From Chitinophagaceae bacterium (GTDB lineage: Bacteria; Bacteroidota; Bacteroidia; Chitinophagales; Chitinophagaceae), in assembly GCA_016710935.1 (NCBI GenBank), contig JADJTY010000012.1, forward strand, positions 558,001-622,000: a stretch of 64,000 bases of DNA. Reading direction: 5' to 3'. A program made the translations under genes and the position numbers. This document shows, one piece after another, positions 27,877-36,793 of the stretch. The stretch's first letter is position 1. Each line of letters opens with the position of its first letter. The notes beneath the pieces are model-generated. The model was not told the DNA's origin. It saw nothing but the letters and a program-made list of their open reading frames with translations, and made no database searches.

Positions 27877-29898
27877 ATGAAAAAAATATACTTTTTACTG
27901 GCAGCAGTCTGCCTTTCCAATTTTTGCCTGGCCCAGCTTACAGTTACCGGGTTTGCAAATAATTCAACCATATGTTCGGGTAATTCAACAATGATTACTG
28001 CCTCTGCAACGCCTGTAAGCTATAGTGTTACCTCTATACCCAATGCATTAATTGCCGACTATGGAATTAATATCCTGGCAGATGCCGGCGTGGCAATTAC
28101 TTCTTTTACCGTGGGCAATTTAAATGACTGCAGGTGGGACAATATTCCCATTCCTTTTACCTTTACCTATTTTGGCAATCCTTACAGCACGGTTAATATC
28201 AGTTCAAACGGCTGGGTAGGTTTGGGTAATACCAACTCTACAACCACAGGCGCAGGTTTTGTTTTACCAAGTGCAACGGCGCCCAATAATACCATACATG
28301 GTGTAACCGCCAACCTTACTTTAGCAGCTGCAGGTACCCTGGAATATTTTACAGATGGTTTTGCCCCAAACAGAACTTTTGTTATCAGCTACCAGGCTGT
28401 TCCTTTTTTTAGCGGAGGCGGAACCACCACTTTTCAAATTCATTTAATAGAAGGCAGCAATATTGTTGAGATACACACCACCTCCTGCAGCAATATTACT
28501 GCACCAAAGGCACAGGGTGTTGAAAATGCTGCAGGTACTGTGGCAGCAGTGGTAACAGGCAGAAACAATACAACCAATTGGTCGGGTACAGGTTTTACAG
28601 ATGGTTACCGCTTTACACCGGATGTAATAAATTTTACATGGTCGCCCAGCGGCACTTTAAGCAGCTCAACCGGTTCAGTAGTAACGGCAACGCCTACTGC
28701 AACTACCACATATACCATCAATGCCGTTAATGCTTCAAACGGTGCAACAGGCAGCAATACGGTTACCTTAACAGTTGATCCAGCCTCTTTTACGCTGGCC
28801 GGTACAGCAGGTGGTCCTTCTGTTTGTCAAAACATCAGTGTGGGTGGGTCGGGTACAAATTACCGTGATGGTAATTGTAATTTAATAGCCAAGGTTACGC
28901 CTGCAGGCGGAAGTCCGGTTACCAATTCAATAAATACCTGTACCACCATTGATCTGAACGCTACAAAAAGAGGAACTTCTGATTTGTATGCTGCCAGGAA
29001 ATATGATATAGAGCCCATTCTAAATGCGGCCACAGCTACAGCTAATGTTACGCTTTATTTTTTACAAAGTGAATTCAATGACTTTAATACAAGGGCTAAC
29101 GATAGCGGGCATAAGCCTTTGCCAACCGGGCCACTGGATGCAACAGGCATCAACAATTTAGTATTAAGGCAATTTCATGGCACGGGCACCAACCCAACAA
29201 ACTATACCGGAACCTATGTTGATTTTACAACAGGAACGGCTGGCTTTATTGTAAACTGGAATGCGACACAAAACTGGTGGGAAATTACCGTGCCGGTAAA
29301 CGGTTTCTCCGGCTTTTATATAAGCAGCGCCAAAGTACCCCCTTTAAGTATAAAACTTACTTATTTTAAGGGAACTCAAACAGAAAAAAAACACTTCTTA
29401 AGCTGGAAGGTAGTTTGTACATCGGCCGAAGCCAGGTTTGAACTGCAACGCAGTACTGATGGCTCAAACTATACCCCGATTTATGCTTTTGCCGCCAGCA
29501 AAGACCGGTGTGAAAATCCATTTGACTTTACAGATGCGGTGCCGGCTGAAGGGAAAAATTATTATAGGCTTAAACTTATAGATGTTGACGGAAAAATTAG
29601 TTTCAGTAACACCCTATTACTAACACAAAAGACAGCTTATTTTGATTTAGTTAGCCTTTATCCGAATGTAGTACACAACCAGATCTCTGTCTTAAAAATA
29701 AATACAGCCAAAAAAGAAAACATAACTGTTTCAGTGAGCGATTTTACAGGAAGGGTAGTTCAAAAACAGATGATTTCATTGCAAATTGGTTTAAACCAGA
29801 TTCCTGTTCAAACGACAGGTTTATCTGCCGGAATATTTAATGTAACCGTATATTCAGGTAATAGCAAACCAATAAGTCTTAAATTGATAAAACAATAA
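27877..29898 (+). CDS. T9SS-secreted surface protein
   Basis: 673 residues with a signal peptide ending near CLAQLTV. The first ~240 residues form a beta-rich domain (PIPFTFTYFGNPYSTVNIS, TFQIHLIEGSNIVEIHTTS) resembling nidogen-like or trypsin-propeptide-like lectin folds on T9SS proteins. An Ig-like segment (SPSGTLSSSTGSVVTATPT) follows. The end carries the frequent module LELQRS-type (RFELQRSTDGSNYTPI) and a T9SS sorting domain (SLYPNVVHNQISV to PISLKLIKQ). The sorting domain has PNVV where PNPV is usual. An exact role cannot be given. Confidence 0.85.
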   Translation: MKKIYFLLAAVCLSNFCLAQLTVTGFANNSTICSGNSTMITASATPVSYSVTSIPNALIADYGINILADAGVAITSFTVGNLNDCRWDNIPIPFTFTYFGNPYSTVNISSNGWVGLGNTNSTTTGAGFVLPSATAPNNTIHGVTANLTLAAAGTLEYFTDGFAPNRTFVISYQAVPFFSGGGTTTFQIHLIEGSNIVEIHTTSCSNITAPKAQGVENAAGTVAAVVTGRNNTTNWSGTGFTDGYRFTPDVINFTWSPSGTLSSSTGSVVTATPTATTTYTINAVNASNGATGSNTVTLTVDPASFTLAGTAGGPSVCQNISVGGSGTNYRDGNCNLIAKVTPAGGSPVTNSINTCTTIDLNATKRGTSDLYAARKYDIEPILNAATATANVTLYFLQSEFNDFNTRANDSGHKPLPTGPLDATGINNLVLRQFHGTGTNPTNYTGTYVDFTTGTAGFIVNWNATQNWWEITVPVNGFSGFYISSAKVPPLSIKLTYFKGTQTEKKHFLSWKVVCTSAEARFELQRSTDGSNYTPIYAFAASKDRCENPFDFTDAVPAEGKNYYRLKLIDVDGKISFSNTLLLTQKTAYFDLVSLYPNVVHNQISVLKINTAKKENITVSVSDFTGRVVQKQMISLQIGLNQIPVQTTGLSAGIFNVTVYSGNSKPISLKLIKQ

Positions 29899-30077
29899 AA
29901 ATATATCTTTTTTTAGTTAAGGGATTCTATAGCAAAGCAAGGGTAATAAAATACAGCCAGGTAATTTTTGCAAGAAAAAACCAAACGCAAACATCGGTTA
30001 TGCATTGGTTTTTGAAAGTGCAGCAGAAACAATCGTTAAACAGTTGATCATAGTAAGATAATTTTTGAAGGTTATAA

Positions 30078-30109
30078 AAAGGCTGCCTTGTGATAGCAAG
30101 GCAGCCTTT
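30078..30109. terminator. Intrinsic terminator
   Basis: A 13-bp perfect stem (AAAGGCTGCCTTG / CAAGGCAGCCTTT) with a 6-nt loop, ~180 bp after the T9SS gene and ~118 bp before pdxA. The rest of this 329-bp gap holds no gene that I can see. Confidence 0.85.
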
Positions 30110-30227
30110 ATATATTACGGCATGCTTTTGTAAAACCTATCAGGTTTATCTCCGGGGTATTGCGCCTTGCAAAACCTTACGCTGTTTGGTTCAGGATTTT
30201 GTATTTTTACAGCCTAACATTATAAAT

Positions 30228-31328
30228 ATGAATGCGAGCTTAGATAATAAACCTGTAATTGGCTTTACCTGCGGCGATGTAAATGGAATAGGAATTGAGC
30301 TGCTGATAAAAACCCTGGGCGATAACAGGATACTGGATTTGTGTGTACCGGTGATATTTGCCAGCAACAAAGCCATGAATTTTTACAGAAAAAGCGTTCC
30401 CGATATTAATATTACCTATGCTGCCACCAAAGAGTTGAACAGGTTAAATCCCAAACAGGTAAATCTTTTTAGCTGCTGGGAAGAAGAAATAAATATTAAC
30501 CCGGGCATTTTAAATGATATTGGAGGAAAATATGCAGTTAAAAGCCTTATCATAGCAGGCAAGGCTTTAAAAGATAACCTGATCGATGGGTTGGTTACCG
30601 CACCCATTCATAAAAACAACACACAAGGCAACGAGTTTAATTTTACCGGCCATACCCCATACCTTAAAAATTTATATGGCGCAGCCGATGTGGTTATGTT
30701 TATGATAGCAGAGAATATGCGGATTGGCTTGGTAACCGAACATGTACCCGTACAGGATGTTGCCAAACATATTACCCGGGAAGGGATCATCAGCAAACTG
30801 CAGCTCATCAACAATTCTTTAAAAAGAGATTTTAATATCAATAAGCCACGCATTGCGGTACTGGGTCTAAACCCACATGCCGGCGATGAGGGATTGATTG
30901 GCAAAGAAGAAGAAGAAATCATTAAGCCAGCCATTAAAGAAGCCAAACAACGGGATATCTTTTGCTTTGGTCCCTACCCTGCCGATGCGTTTTTTGCACG
31001 TGGGCAATACGAAAAATTTGATGCCGTACTGGCCATGTATCACGACCAGGGCCTCATCCCTTTTAAATCTTTAGCCATTGGCGAGGGTGTGAATTATACC
31101 GCCGGTTTACAAGGCGTACGCACATCACCCGATCATGGTGTGGCATTTGATATTGCGGGGCAGGGCAAAGCAGATGAAGCCTCTTTCAGGGAAGCCATTT
31201 TTAAATGCATTGATATTATTAACGGCAGAAGAGAATACGACGGGCAGTACAGTAATCCATTAAAAAAGATAAGCTCCAGAATGATAGCGAATGCGGTTGA
31301 TCAGAAGATTACGGATATACCGGAATAA
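30228..31328 (+). CDS. pdxA: 4-hydroxythreonine-4-phosphate dehydrogenase PdxA
   Basis: 366 residues from ATG 30228; the longer frame from 30090 runs through the terminator and is rejected. PdxA oxidises 4-phospho-hydroxythreonine in pyridoxal phosphate synthesis. Seen: GFTCGDVNGIGIELLIKTL at the N-terminus, VTAPIHKNN, FTGHTPYLK with the metal-site histidine, GLNPHAGDEGLIGKEE, a second histidine in MYHDQGLIPFKSL, and RTSPDHGVAFDIAGQGKAD. All expected blocks are present and the length is typical. It stands alone. Confidence 0.96.
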   Translation: MNASLDNKPVIGFTCGDVNGIGIELLIKTLGDNRILDLCVPVIFASNKAMNFYRKSVPDINITYAATKELNRLNPKQVNLFSCWEEEININPGILNDIGGKYAVKSLIIAGKALKDNLIDGLVTAPIHKNNTQGNEFNFTGHTPYLKNLYGAADVVMFMIAENMRIGLVTEHVPVQDVAKHITREGIISKLQLINNSLKRDFNINKPRIAVLGLNPHAGDEGLIGKEEEEIIKPAIKEAKQRDIFCFGPYPADAFFARGQYEKFDAVLAMYHDQGLIPFKSLAIGEGVNYTAGLQGVRTSPDHGVAFDIAGQGKADEASFREAIFKCIDIINGRREYDGQYSNPLKKISSRMIANAVDQKITDIPE

Positions 31329-31356
31329 TGCCTATCGGCTCAAAAAAAGTTAAAAA

Positions 31357-31387
31357 ATGAGCCGAATAATTAAATTATTCGGCTCAT
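31357..31387. terminator. Terminator between convergent genes
   Basis: A 14-bp perfect stem (ATGAGCCGAATAAT / ATTATTCGGCTCAT) with a TAA loop. The T-rich run is on the minus-strand side, so it best serves the LolA-like gene, and could also stop pdxA transcripts. Confidence 0.8.
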
Positions 31388-31411
31388 GATCAAAATGTTC
31401 GTTATGAGTAG

Positions 31412-32110
31412 TTAATTAAAAACACTATCTGAAATTCCTTTATTAATGGTATAGCCATTAATAAAAATTTCCATTTTGCCTTTTTGATTTTTTAATTTTT
31501 CTTTTTCAGCTGCCGTTTTCTTTTGGCTGCCATCTTCAAAATCAAAAGTTACACCTTTGGGCATTTTATAATCTTTGGTATTAAAGGAGAAGATTATTTT
31601 ATCAGGCAGGCCGTAGGCTATGTATTTTCCATAACTCATTTCCAGTTCGTAAGTACCGTTATCCCTGGTGGTGGTTTTAGTTTTAAGTATTACCTGGTTG
31701 GTGGGGTCAATGTATAAGGTAGACAGTACCACATCTGCATTGTCATCTTCAGGCAATAATTTAACCACTTTTACAGCTGTATTACCAATCTTATCATTAC
31801 CGGCATCCAGCACACTGTATTTACCACTGCTCAATACATTACTCATGTTCATATTTACTGCACCCTTGGGTATAAAAGAAATTCCATTTTCATTTTTAAT
31901 CCGCAGGCGGTTGGGCTTTTTAAAATATAGTTTTATGGTAGCCACCGGTACTTTTAAAAACACCACATTGGTTTTCATTCTGCCATTGGCTTCATAATCA
32001 TTTACCAGGTTGATTTTATCCTTTACTTTTTGTACCAATACATTTATATCCTGCGCCTGTGTAAAAAGAGAAAATTGAATAAGAAAAAGAAGGACCAGTG
32101 AACGTTTCAT
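31412..32110 (-). CDS. LolA-like outer membrane lipoprotein-sorting protein
   Basis: 232 residues from MKRSLVLLFLIQF (32110); an ATG three codons upstream is possible. The signal peptide ends near FTQAQDI. The body has the LolA/LolB-like half-barrel pattern: YEANGRMKTNVVFLKVPVA, IKLYFKKPNRLRIKN, VVKLLPEDD, STLYIDPTNQVILK and a late YIAYGLPDKIIFSF. Such proteins carry lipids or lipoproteins through the periplasm. It lies 10 bp after the ABC permease gene, so the three form an operon that may export a lipid-like molecule. Confidence 0.82.
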   Translation of the reverse strand: MKRSLVLLFLIQFSLFTQAQDINVLVQKVKDKINLVNDYEANGRMKTNVVFLKVPVATIKLYFKKPNRLRIKNENGISFIPKGAVNMNMSNVLSSGKYSVLDAGNDKIGNTAVKVVKLLPEDDNADVVLSTLYIDPTNQVILKTKTTTRDNGTYELEMSYGKYIAYGLPDKIIFSFNTKDYKMPKGVTFDFEDGSQKKTAAEKEKLKNQKGKMEIFINGYTINKGISDSVFN

Positions 32111-32119
32111 AGAATACAT

Positions 32120-33001
32120 TTATGATAAGATATCTTTTTTTCTAAAAATAAAAACAGATGCAGAAACCAATGCTACTATATAAACCAGCAATGCAGCAAT
32201 GCTTTTTAAAATGCCCGGCAGGTACTGTATCGATCCTTTTATAGTTTCACCATCTTCTGTTGAGCCAATGTAAAAGAAACCTTTCCAGCCCAACATATAA
32301 GTAGTAAACAGGTAAGGCTTAATATACTTTTGATAAATGGGAATTTCCATCTCACTTATCAAGGTACAAACGATGATAATACCTACTGTAGCCACTATCG
32401 GGCCTATTGAATTTTCAGACAGCACAGATAACAGCAATGAAATGGCAGCCACCACCATCATGGCAATAAAAGCAAAACCAAATGCAAAAAAATACCGCCA
32501 CAACACATCATTGGCTTCTATCAGTTGCAAACCATTTGTTTTTGCCACCACCAGGTCGTTCTCGCCAAATACAGCAAGACTCACCACCAAAGAAATTACG
32601 GCTATCCACAACAGCAATGCAAAAACATACACGGCAGTGGCCAGGTATTTAGCCAGTATTATTTGTGTACGGCTCACCGGCTTGGCAGCTAATAATCTTA
32701 ATGTACCCATACTTGCTTCTCCCGAAACCACATCGCCGGCAACCAGTGCAACCAGTATGGGCACATGCACCAGCAGTAAATTCAATACAAAAAAACAAAC
32801 TGCATACCCGTTAACCAGTTTACTGTAATCAATATTCATGGTCTCATCCAAAGAGCCCAGCATGAATTTCATCCAGTCTTTACCATTAACCAATAACCCA
32901 AGTTGTATTAAAAAAATAAATGCCGCTATAATGGCAAATGCCAGGTACGTTCTTGGTTTCTTAAAAATTTTAAACAGTTCAATTTGCAAAAGATTCCACA
33001 T
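32120..33001 (-). CDS. ABC transporter permease (ABC-2 type)
   Basis: 293 residues from ATG 33001 (MWNLLQIELFKIFKKPRTY); the longer frame lies inside the ATPase gene. Six hydrophobic helices, with SGEASMGTLRLLAAKPVSRTQ in the cytosolic loop typical of ABC-2 permeases. It overlaps the ATPase gene by 23 bp, which implies translational coupling. The substrate is unknown. Confidence 0.88.
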   Translation of the reverse strand: MWNLLQIELFKIFKKPRTYLAFAIIAAFIFLIQLGLLVNGKDWMKFMLGSLDETMNIDYSKLVNGYAVCFFVLNLLLVHVPILVALVAGDVVSGEASMGTLRLLAAKPVSRTQIILAKYLATAVYVFALLLWIAVISLVVSLAVFGENDLVVAKTNGLQLIEANDVLWRYFFAFGFAFIAMMVVAAISLLLSVLSENSIGPIVATVGIIIVCTLISEMEIPIYQKYIKPYLFTTYMLGWKGFFYIGSTEDGETIKGSIQYLPGILKSIAALLVYIVALVSASVFIFRKKDILS

Positions 33002-33911
33002 GGCCTGCCTGGGTTGTAAGTGAAAGAAAATAATCTTCCAATGAATGCATTGGATGTACGGAAAGAACAGGCACCTGCAGCAATACCATTTCTGCAATTA
33101 ACTGCGGCACGTCTTCCTTATTCATTTTAAGTTGCAAATGCTCGTTATTATCATGCAATAAACCTGCCCACTTCGTTTGCAATAATTTTTGCCTCGCCTC
33201 CGCATCATTTGTTGTTTCTATCTGCACCAGCGATTTTGAAGGATCAAGCAACTCAGCAACCTTACCCTCCACAATTTTTTTTCCTTTGTGAATGATGATC
33301 ATCCTGTTTGCCACCAATTCAATTTCGCTTAATAGGTGTGAGGATACCACAATTGTTTTTCCCAGCTCCCTGCTTAAATGTAAGATCAGGTTTCGCATAT
33401 CTGCAATACCCTGCGGATCAAGCCCGTTGGTGGGTTCGTCTAAAATGATCAGTTGGGGATTATGTACCAGAGCCACCGCAATTCCCAGTCTTTGTTTCAT
33501 GCCCTGACTAAAGGTTTTTACCTTGCTGCCGGCCCTTTCATCCAGTCCCACCATCTTCAATTGCTCCATCAGCAATTTTTTATCGGCCTTAATGCCACTA
33601 AGTTTTGCAAAAATGGCCAGGTTATCATAAGCCGATAAATACTTATACAGGTCTGGTTTTTCAATTACAGCACCTACCTGTTTTAAAATATCATGGCGAT
33701 GGGAAGAAAGATCTTTACCAAAAATAGTGATACTGCCTGCTGTAGGCTTTATCAGGGTAAGCAACATGCGTATGCTGGTAGACTTTCCGGCACCATTCTG
33801 GCCCAAAAAACCATAAACATCCCCTTCTTCTACTGTGAAAGAAAGATCGTTCACCGCATGGATATCATTAAATTGCTTGGAAAGGTTATTAACTTTTATA
33901 ATAGATGACAT
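32979..33911 (-). CDS. ABC transporter ATP-binding protein
   Basis: 310 residues. Walker A GQNGAGKST near 38, signature FSQGMKQRLGIA near 137, Walker B LIILDEPTNGLDP near 155, then the H-loop VVSSHLLSEIE. The ~90-residue C-terminal extension is common in ABC-2 exporters of the bacitracin/GldA group. It drives the permease encoded next. Upstream, 208 bp separate it from a winged-helix regulator, with a long hairpin in between. Confidence 0.92.
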   Translation of the reverse strand: MSSIIKVNNLSKQFNDIHAVNDLSFTVEEGDVYGFLGQNGAGKSTSIRMLLTLIKPTAGSITIFGKDLSSHRHDILKQVGAVIEKPDLYKYLSAYDNLAIFAKLSGIKADKKLLMEQLKMVGLDERAGSKVKTFSQGMKQRLGIAVALVHNPQLIILDEPTNGLDPQGIADMRNLILHLSRELGKTIVVSSHLLSEIELVANRMIIIHKGKKIVEGKVAELLDPSKSLVQIETTNDAEARQKLLQTKWAGLLHDNNEHLQLKMNKEDVPQLIAEMVLLQVPVLSVHPMHSLEDYFLSLTTQAGHVESFAN

Positions 33912-33958
33912 GTACCGATATATTTTACCAATCAGACATTAAAGTAGCTTAATAAAAG

Positions 33959-34025
33959 CTGTCAGGTTGAGCTTGTCGAAACCGGTGCTGTTGTCACACC
34001 GCCTTCGACAAGCTCAGGCTGACAG
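33959..34025. repeat. Long hairpin of the CTTCGACAAGCTCAG repeat family
   Basis: Two 22-nt arms (33959-33980 and 34004-34025) pair with two mismatches around a 23-nt loop. The core TTCGACAAGCTCAG also occurs near 36386, 45945 and 45989. It lies between the regulator and the ABC operon. Confidence 0.8.
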
Positions 34026-34120
34026 AATATTTTTAATGTCCGCTGGAGTTCCAAAGGTAAAACGGATAAGCATGTAAAAAGTTTAAAAAAATAATTTAGG
34101 ATAATATTATACCGGCGAAT

Positions 34121-34418
34121 TTATTCAATACCGGGATTCATGTACGACTGCAGTGCGTTTACATAGGCTTCAAAAGACTCAATACCTTTTTTGGTGATCT
34201 TGCAGCTGGTTTGGGGATAATTGTTACTGAACTGCTTGGTAACTTCTATATAACCGGCATCTTTCAGTTTATTGATTTGCACACTCAGGTTGCCGGCTGT
34301 AGAATTTGTTTTTTCTTTTAAAAAAAGTAAACTCAGCCTCACGCACACTAATAAGCAGGCTTACCACGGCAAGCCTGAGTTGAGAGTGTAATATGGGATC
34401 GAGTTCTTTAAATTCCAT
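34121..34418 (-). CDS. Winged-helix transcriptional regulator, frameshifted
   Basis: Presumed 98-residue regulator starting at ATG 34418 (MEFKELDPILHSQLRLAVVS). It is a small one-domain winged helix of the MarR/ArsR-like type: recognition helix region TAGNLSVQINKLKDAGYI and wing SCKITKKGIESF. The frame breaks at 34320-34326, a T7 run on the coding strand. With T6 the sequence reads EAEFTFLKEKTNST as expected. It follows the two paralogous membrane proteins by 13 bp, so it ends that operon. It may control the operon or the ABC exporter downstream. Confidence 0.8.
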
Positions 34419-34431
34419 GGCAAAGCGGGTA

Positions 34432-35034
34432 TTAATTTTCCAAGCCGTTATTTAATTTTCTGTATTCCAGCCATAATAATAATCCCGGAATGATATAACC
34501 AATTAAAACAGCGGTTGCCATGATCAACATATCATACTTAAAATCTTTATTGATGAACATGGCAATGGCACCTGCCCAATTTACAGCAGCGCCTATCATT
34601 AATGATCGTGATTTTACCGCTCCGCCTTTTAGCAACATCTGAAAAGCAAAAATCATCAGAAAAAAGCCAAAGCCTGCATTGGGGTTCACCGCCACATTTA
34701 TAGAGAAAATAACTGTGAAAAGGCAGATGGTAAATCCGATATCAACCAGTCTTAGTAAATCATCTACATAAGTTCTTACCTTTTTTTTCTTTGGTTTGAA
34801 GAATTCGTAGCTTAACAAAACAATCGTGATAATGCCAAAAATATTCCAACCTAAAAAAAGGTTATCTGCATCAGTATAAACAAAAAACCAGGTTAAAAGA
34901 GAGGCCAAAAATATCATGGTACCCCAAAGCAGCCAGCCCAGGCCATTATCGGTAATATTACTTTTAGCCTGGTTTATCATTTGCTGAATGATCTCCAGGC
35001 TTTTTTCTTTAGTAAGTGATTGATCGTTTGGCAT
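34432..35034 (-). CDS. Integral membrane protein, paralogue of its upstream neighbour
   Basis: 200 residues, family not recognised. A soluble N-terminal helix (EKSLEIIQQMINQAKSNI) precedes the six or so hydrophobic segments. The first, GLGWLLWGTMIFLASLLTW, parallels FLYLLWGWAIFVCAIFHF of the gene before it. The two proteins share architecture and were probably produced by duplication. The start ATG is 1 bp past the stop of the upstream gene, so translation is coupled. Confidence 0.75.
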   Translation of the reverse strand: MPNDQSLTKEKSLEIIQQMINQAKSNITDNGLGWLLWGTMIFLASLLTWFFVYTDADNLFLGWNIFGIITIVLLSYEFFKPKKKKVRTYVDDLLRLVDIGFTICLFTVIFSINVAVNPNAGFGFFLMIFAFQMLLKGGAVKSRSLMIGAAVNWAGAIAMFINKDFKYDMLIMATAVLIGYIIPGLLLWLEYRKLNNGLEN

Positions 35035-35035
35035 A

Positions 35036-35620
35036 TCAGTTTTGATTTTTAAATTTTATGCTAAGCAGGTATCCAGGAACTATCCAGGCAATCAGTACTG
35101 CCAGGGCAATCAGTAGTAAATAATAAACCGGGGCAACGAATGTAGATGCTATTGCCAGCAGCCAGCAGCTTATACCGCCCAGCTTTAAAGGCGTAAACCG
35201 CATCACAAAGCCCGATAAAAATGTGGGTATGCCATATAACAGCAATGCCAGGGAATTTATATATACCCATAAATTAAACCGCCCTAAAACAATAACGAGT
35301 ACAAACATGCAAATTCCAAAACAGATCCATATCGCATCAATGATACCATCACTGTATGTTTTTACCTTTTCTTTCTTTTTAACTTTTGCCAGGTAAATAA
35401 TTTGAAAAACCACCACTCCCCAGGTGATCATCCAGACCATTTCAGGTTTATTAAACAGGTTCAGCTTTACTGCTGTAAAGTGAAAAATGGCACATACAAA
35501 TATTGCCCAACCCCATAATAAATATAGAAACCCGTTTTCGGTAAACCGGTTTTTTGCCTGGCCGATCATGCTGTTAATCAGCAGTAGACTGTCTTTTGGA
35601 GAAAAATTTTCTGGTTGCAT
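35036..35620 (-). CDS. Integral membrane protein, first gene of the membrane/regulator operon
   Basis: 194 residues, family not recognised. N-terminal helix DSLLLINSMIGQAKNRF, then about six hydrophobic helices with a basic loop KVKKKEKVKTYSDGIID. The same loop (KPKKKKVRTYVDDLL) is in the downstream paralogue. Membrane proteins next to a small winged-helix regulator are a recurrent arrangement in Bacteroidota, and a sensory or stress role is a guess. Confidence 0.75.
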   Translation of the reverse strand: MQPENFSPKDSLLLINSMIGQAKNRFTENGFLYLLWGWAIFVCAIFHFTAVKLNLFNKPEMVWMITWGVVVFQIIYLAKVKKKEKVKTYSDGIIDAIWICFGICMFVLVIVLGRFNLWVYINSLALLLYGIPTFLSGFVMRFTPLKLGGISCWLLAIASTFVAPVYYLLLIALAVLIAWIVPGYLLSIKFKNQN

Positions 35621-35643
35621 ACCAAATAGTTTTATGTTTTGAG

Positions 35644-35661
35644 TCCCGATAGCTATCGGGA
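35644..35661. repeat. 18-nt palindrome, second copy
   Basis: TCCCGATAGCTATCGGGA, identical to 7155-7172. It lies just before the membrane-protein operon, next to the hairpin at 35664-35695. Confidence 0.85.
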
Positions 35662-35663
35662 TT

Positions 35664-35695
35664 GTTTTGGGTTACCGGTAACGATAACCCAAAAC
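35664..35695. terminator. Hairpin after the TPR-like gene
   Basis: Perfect 11-bp arms (GTTTTGGGTTA / TAACCCAAAAC) around a 10-nt loop, 10 bp past the stop of the minus-strand gene at 35706. There is no long T run, so termination efficiency is uncertain. Confidence 0.55.
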
Positions 35696-35705
35696 ATACG
35701 ACCTG

Positions 35706-36347
35706 TTATTTACATTCTCCTATCAACATCTCCACGCGTTGTTTTCCCCAGTTAGGATGAATATCGCTGGCTGACTTAAACTTATTATACTTATCCAGCG
35801 ATGATTGTAAAATTGGTTTTGCCGTGGCACATCCGCCACCAAATTGCTCAGGCGTAAATTTTAAACCCTGTCCCTTTAAATATTCAGGTCTTGGGTTTGT
35901 TGGGTCTTGTTGCATGGCTGCATCAATAAATGTTTGTGCTTCCTGTCCATACTCCATAAAACGCTGCATGGGGTTCACCATCATGTGTGCACTGGCTATC
36001 ATACTTTTTAAACAACTTATTTCGGAGTTGTTGGGTTGCAAGGCATCAGCTTTATCGATCAGCTCAGTTGCTTTATCAGCAATGGCATCAATTTTAGATT
36101 TGTCTTGTTCCATGTAAGTATAATTTACCTGGCACAATGCAGCATAATAAAATGCAAGCCACTGTGTTTTTTCGGCAGTGGCTATACGCTCAAATTTATT
36201 GGCCAGGTCTAAAAGATTTGCCGGATTTTTAAAGCTGGTATCAATAGCTGCAATATTAGCTTTCATAGAAGCGATGTATTTTTCGCTTTGTGCAAAGGAT
36301 ACTATAGTAAAAAAAGATACAGCAGCCAGGAGAAATAATTTTTTCAT
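35706..36347 (-). CDS. Exported helical-repeat (TPR-like) protein
   Basis: 213 residues with a signal peptide ending near VSFAQSE. The rest is helical with TPR-like spacing (WLAFYYAALCQVNYTYM, AIADKATELIDKADALQP, FIDAAMQQDPTNPRPEYLKG). Proteins like this are common in Bacteroidota, usually with no assigned role. It lies upstream of the membrane operon in the same direction but past a hairpin. Confidence 0.75.
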   Translation of the reverse strand: MKKLFLLAAVSFFTIVSFAQSEKYIASMKANIAAIDTSFKNPANLLDLANKFERIATAEKTQWLAFYYAALCQVNYTYMEQDKSKIDAIADKATELIDKADALQPNNSEISCLKSMIASAHMMVNPMQRFMEYGQEAQTFIDAAMQQDPTNPRPEYLKGQGLKFTPEQFGGGCATAKPILQSSLDKYNKFKSASDIHPNWGKQRVEMLIGECK

Positions 36348-36370
36348 TGTTTTTTATTTTTTTACCTCAC

Positions 36371-36416
36371 CCCAACCCTCTCCATCCTTCGACATGCTCA
36401 GGAGAGAGGGAGTTGG
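36371..36416. repeat. Dispersed repeat with inverted arms
   Basis: Arms CCAACCCTCTCC and GGAGAGAGGGAGTTGG flank CTTCGACATGCTCAG, a variant of the core also seen near 34004 and 45945. It sits in the gap between two minus-strand genes. Confidence 0.65.
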
Positions 36417-36438
36417 AAGATCTTGGTGGTGATAGATT

Positions 36439-36759
36439 TTATTTATTTTTTTGTTGATTTTTTAATTTTTCATATTCCCTTTCTACCGAATTTGATTTGG
36501 GGAATATATAGGCTCCGGCAAAATGAAATGCAAGGCCAATACCCCAGCCAATCATGGGCCATATTGGCCAGGGCAAATGGTTCCAGTTAAATGCATCAAA
36601 ATCTGCATGACGGTTCATGGATGAAAAGTACCAAACGACCCAGAAAAAAGTATTCATAATAACATAGGTAATTGCATGGGTTTTAAAGCTTGCCCTTTTT
36701 TGTGCAATCTCCCATAGTTCAGGATCTTTTCCTTCGGGAGCTGGTTTATAATCTGACAT
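36439..36759 (-). CDS. 2TM domain protein
   Basis: 106 residues from ATG 36759 (MSDYKPAPEGKD); the longer frame to 36951 overlaps the TonB receptor gene and is rejected. It matches the 2TM domain (PF13239-type) pattern: RASFKTHAITYVIMNTFFWVVW, a polar loop, WPIWPMIGWGIGLAFHF, and a coiled basic tail. It is a small inner membrane protein of unknown role. It starts 34 bp after the receptor gene ends and may be co-transcribed with it. Confidence 0.8.
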   Translation of the reverse strand: MSDYKPAPEGKDPELWEIAQKRASFKTHAITYVIMNTFFWVVWYFSSMNRHADFDAFNWNHLPWPIWPMIGWGIGLAFHFAGAYIFPKSNSVEREYEKLKNQQKNK

Positions 36760-36793
36760 AGTTGTAATGTTTATTGTTTTAAATAATTGTTGA

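Noticed and set aside
30090..30227. N-terminal extension of pdxA
   Set aside because: It runs through a terminator hairpin, and the encoded residues do not resemble PdxA.
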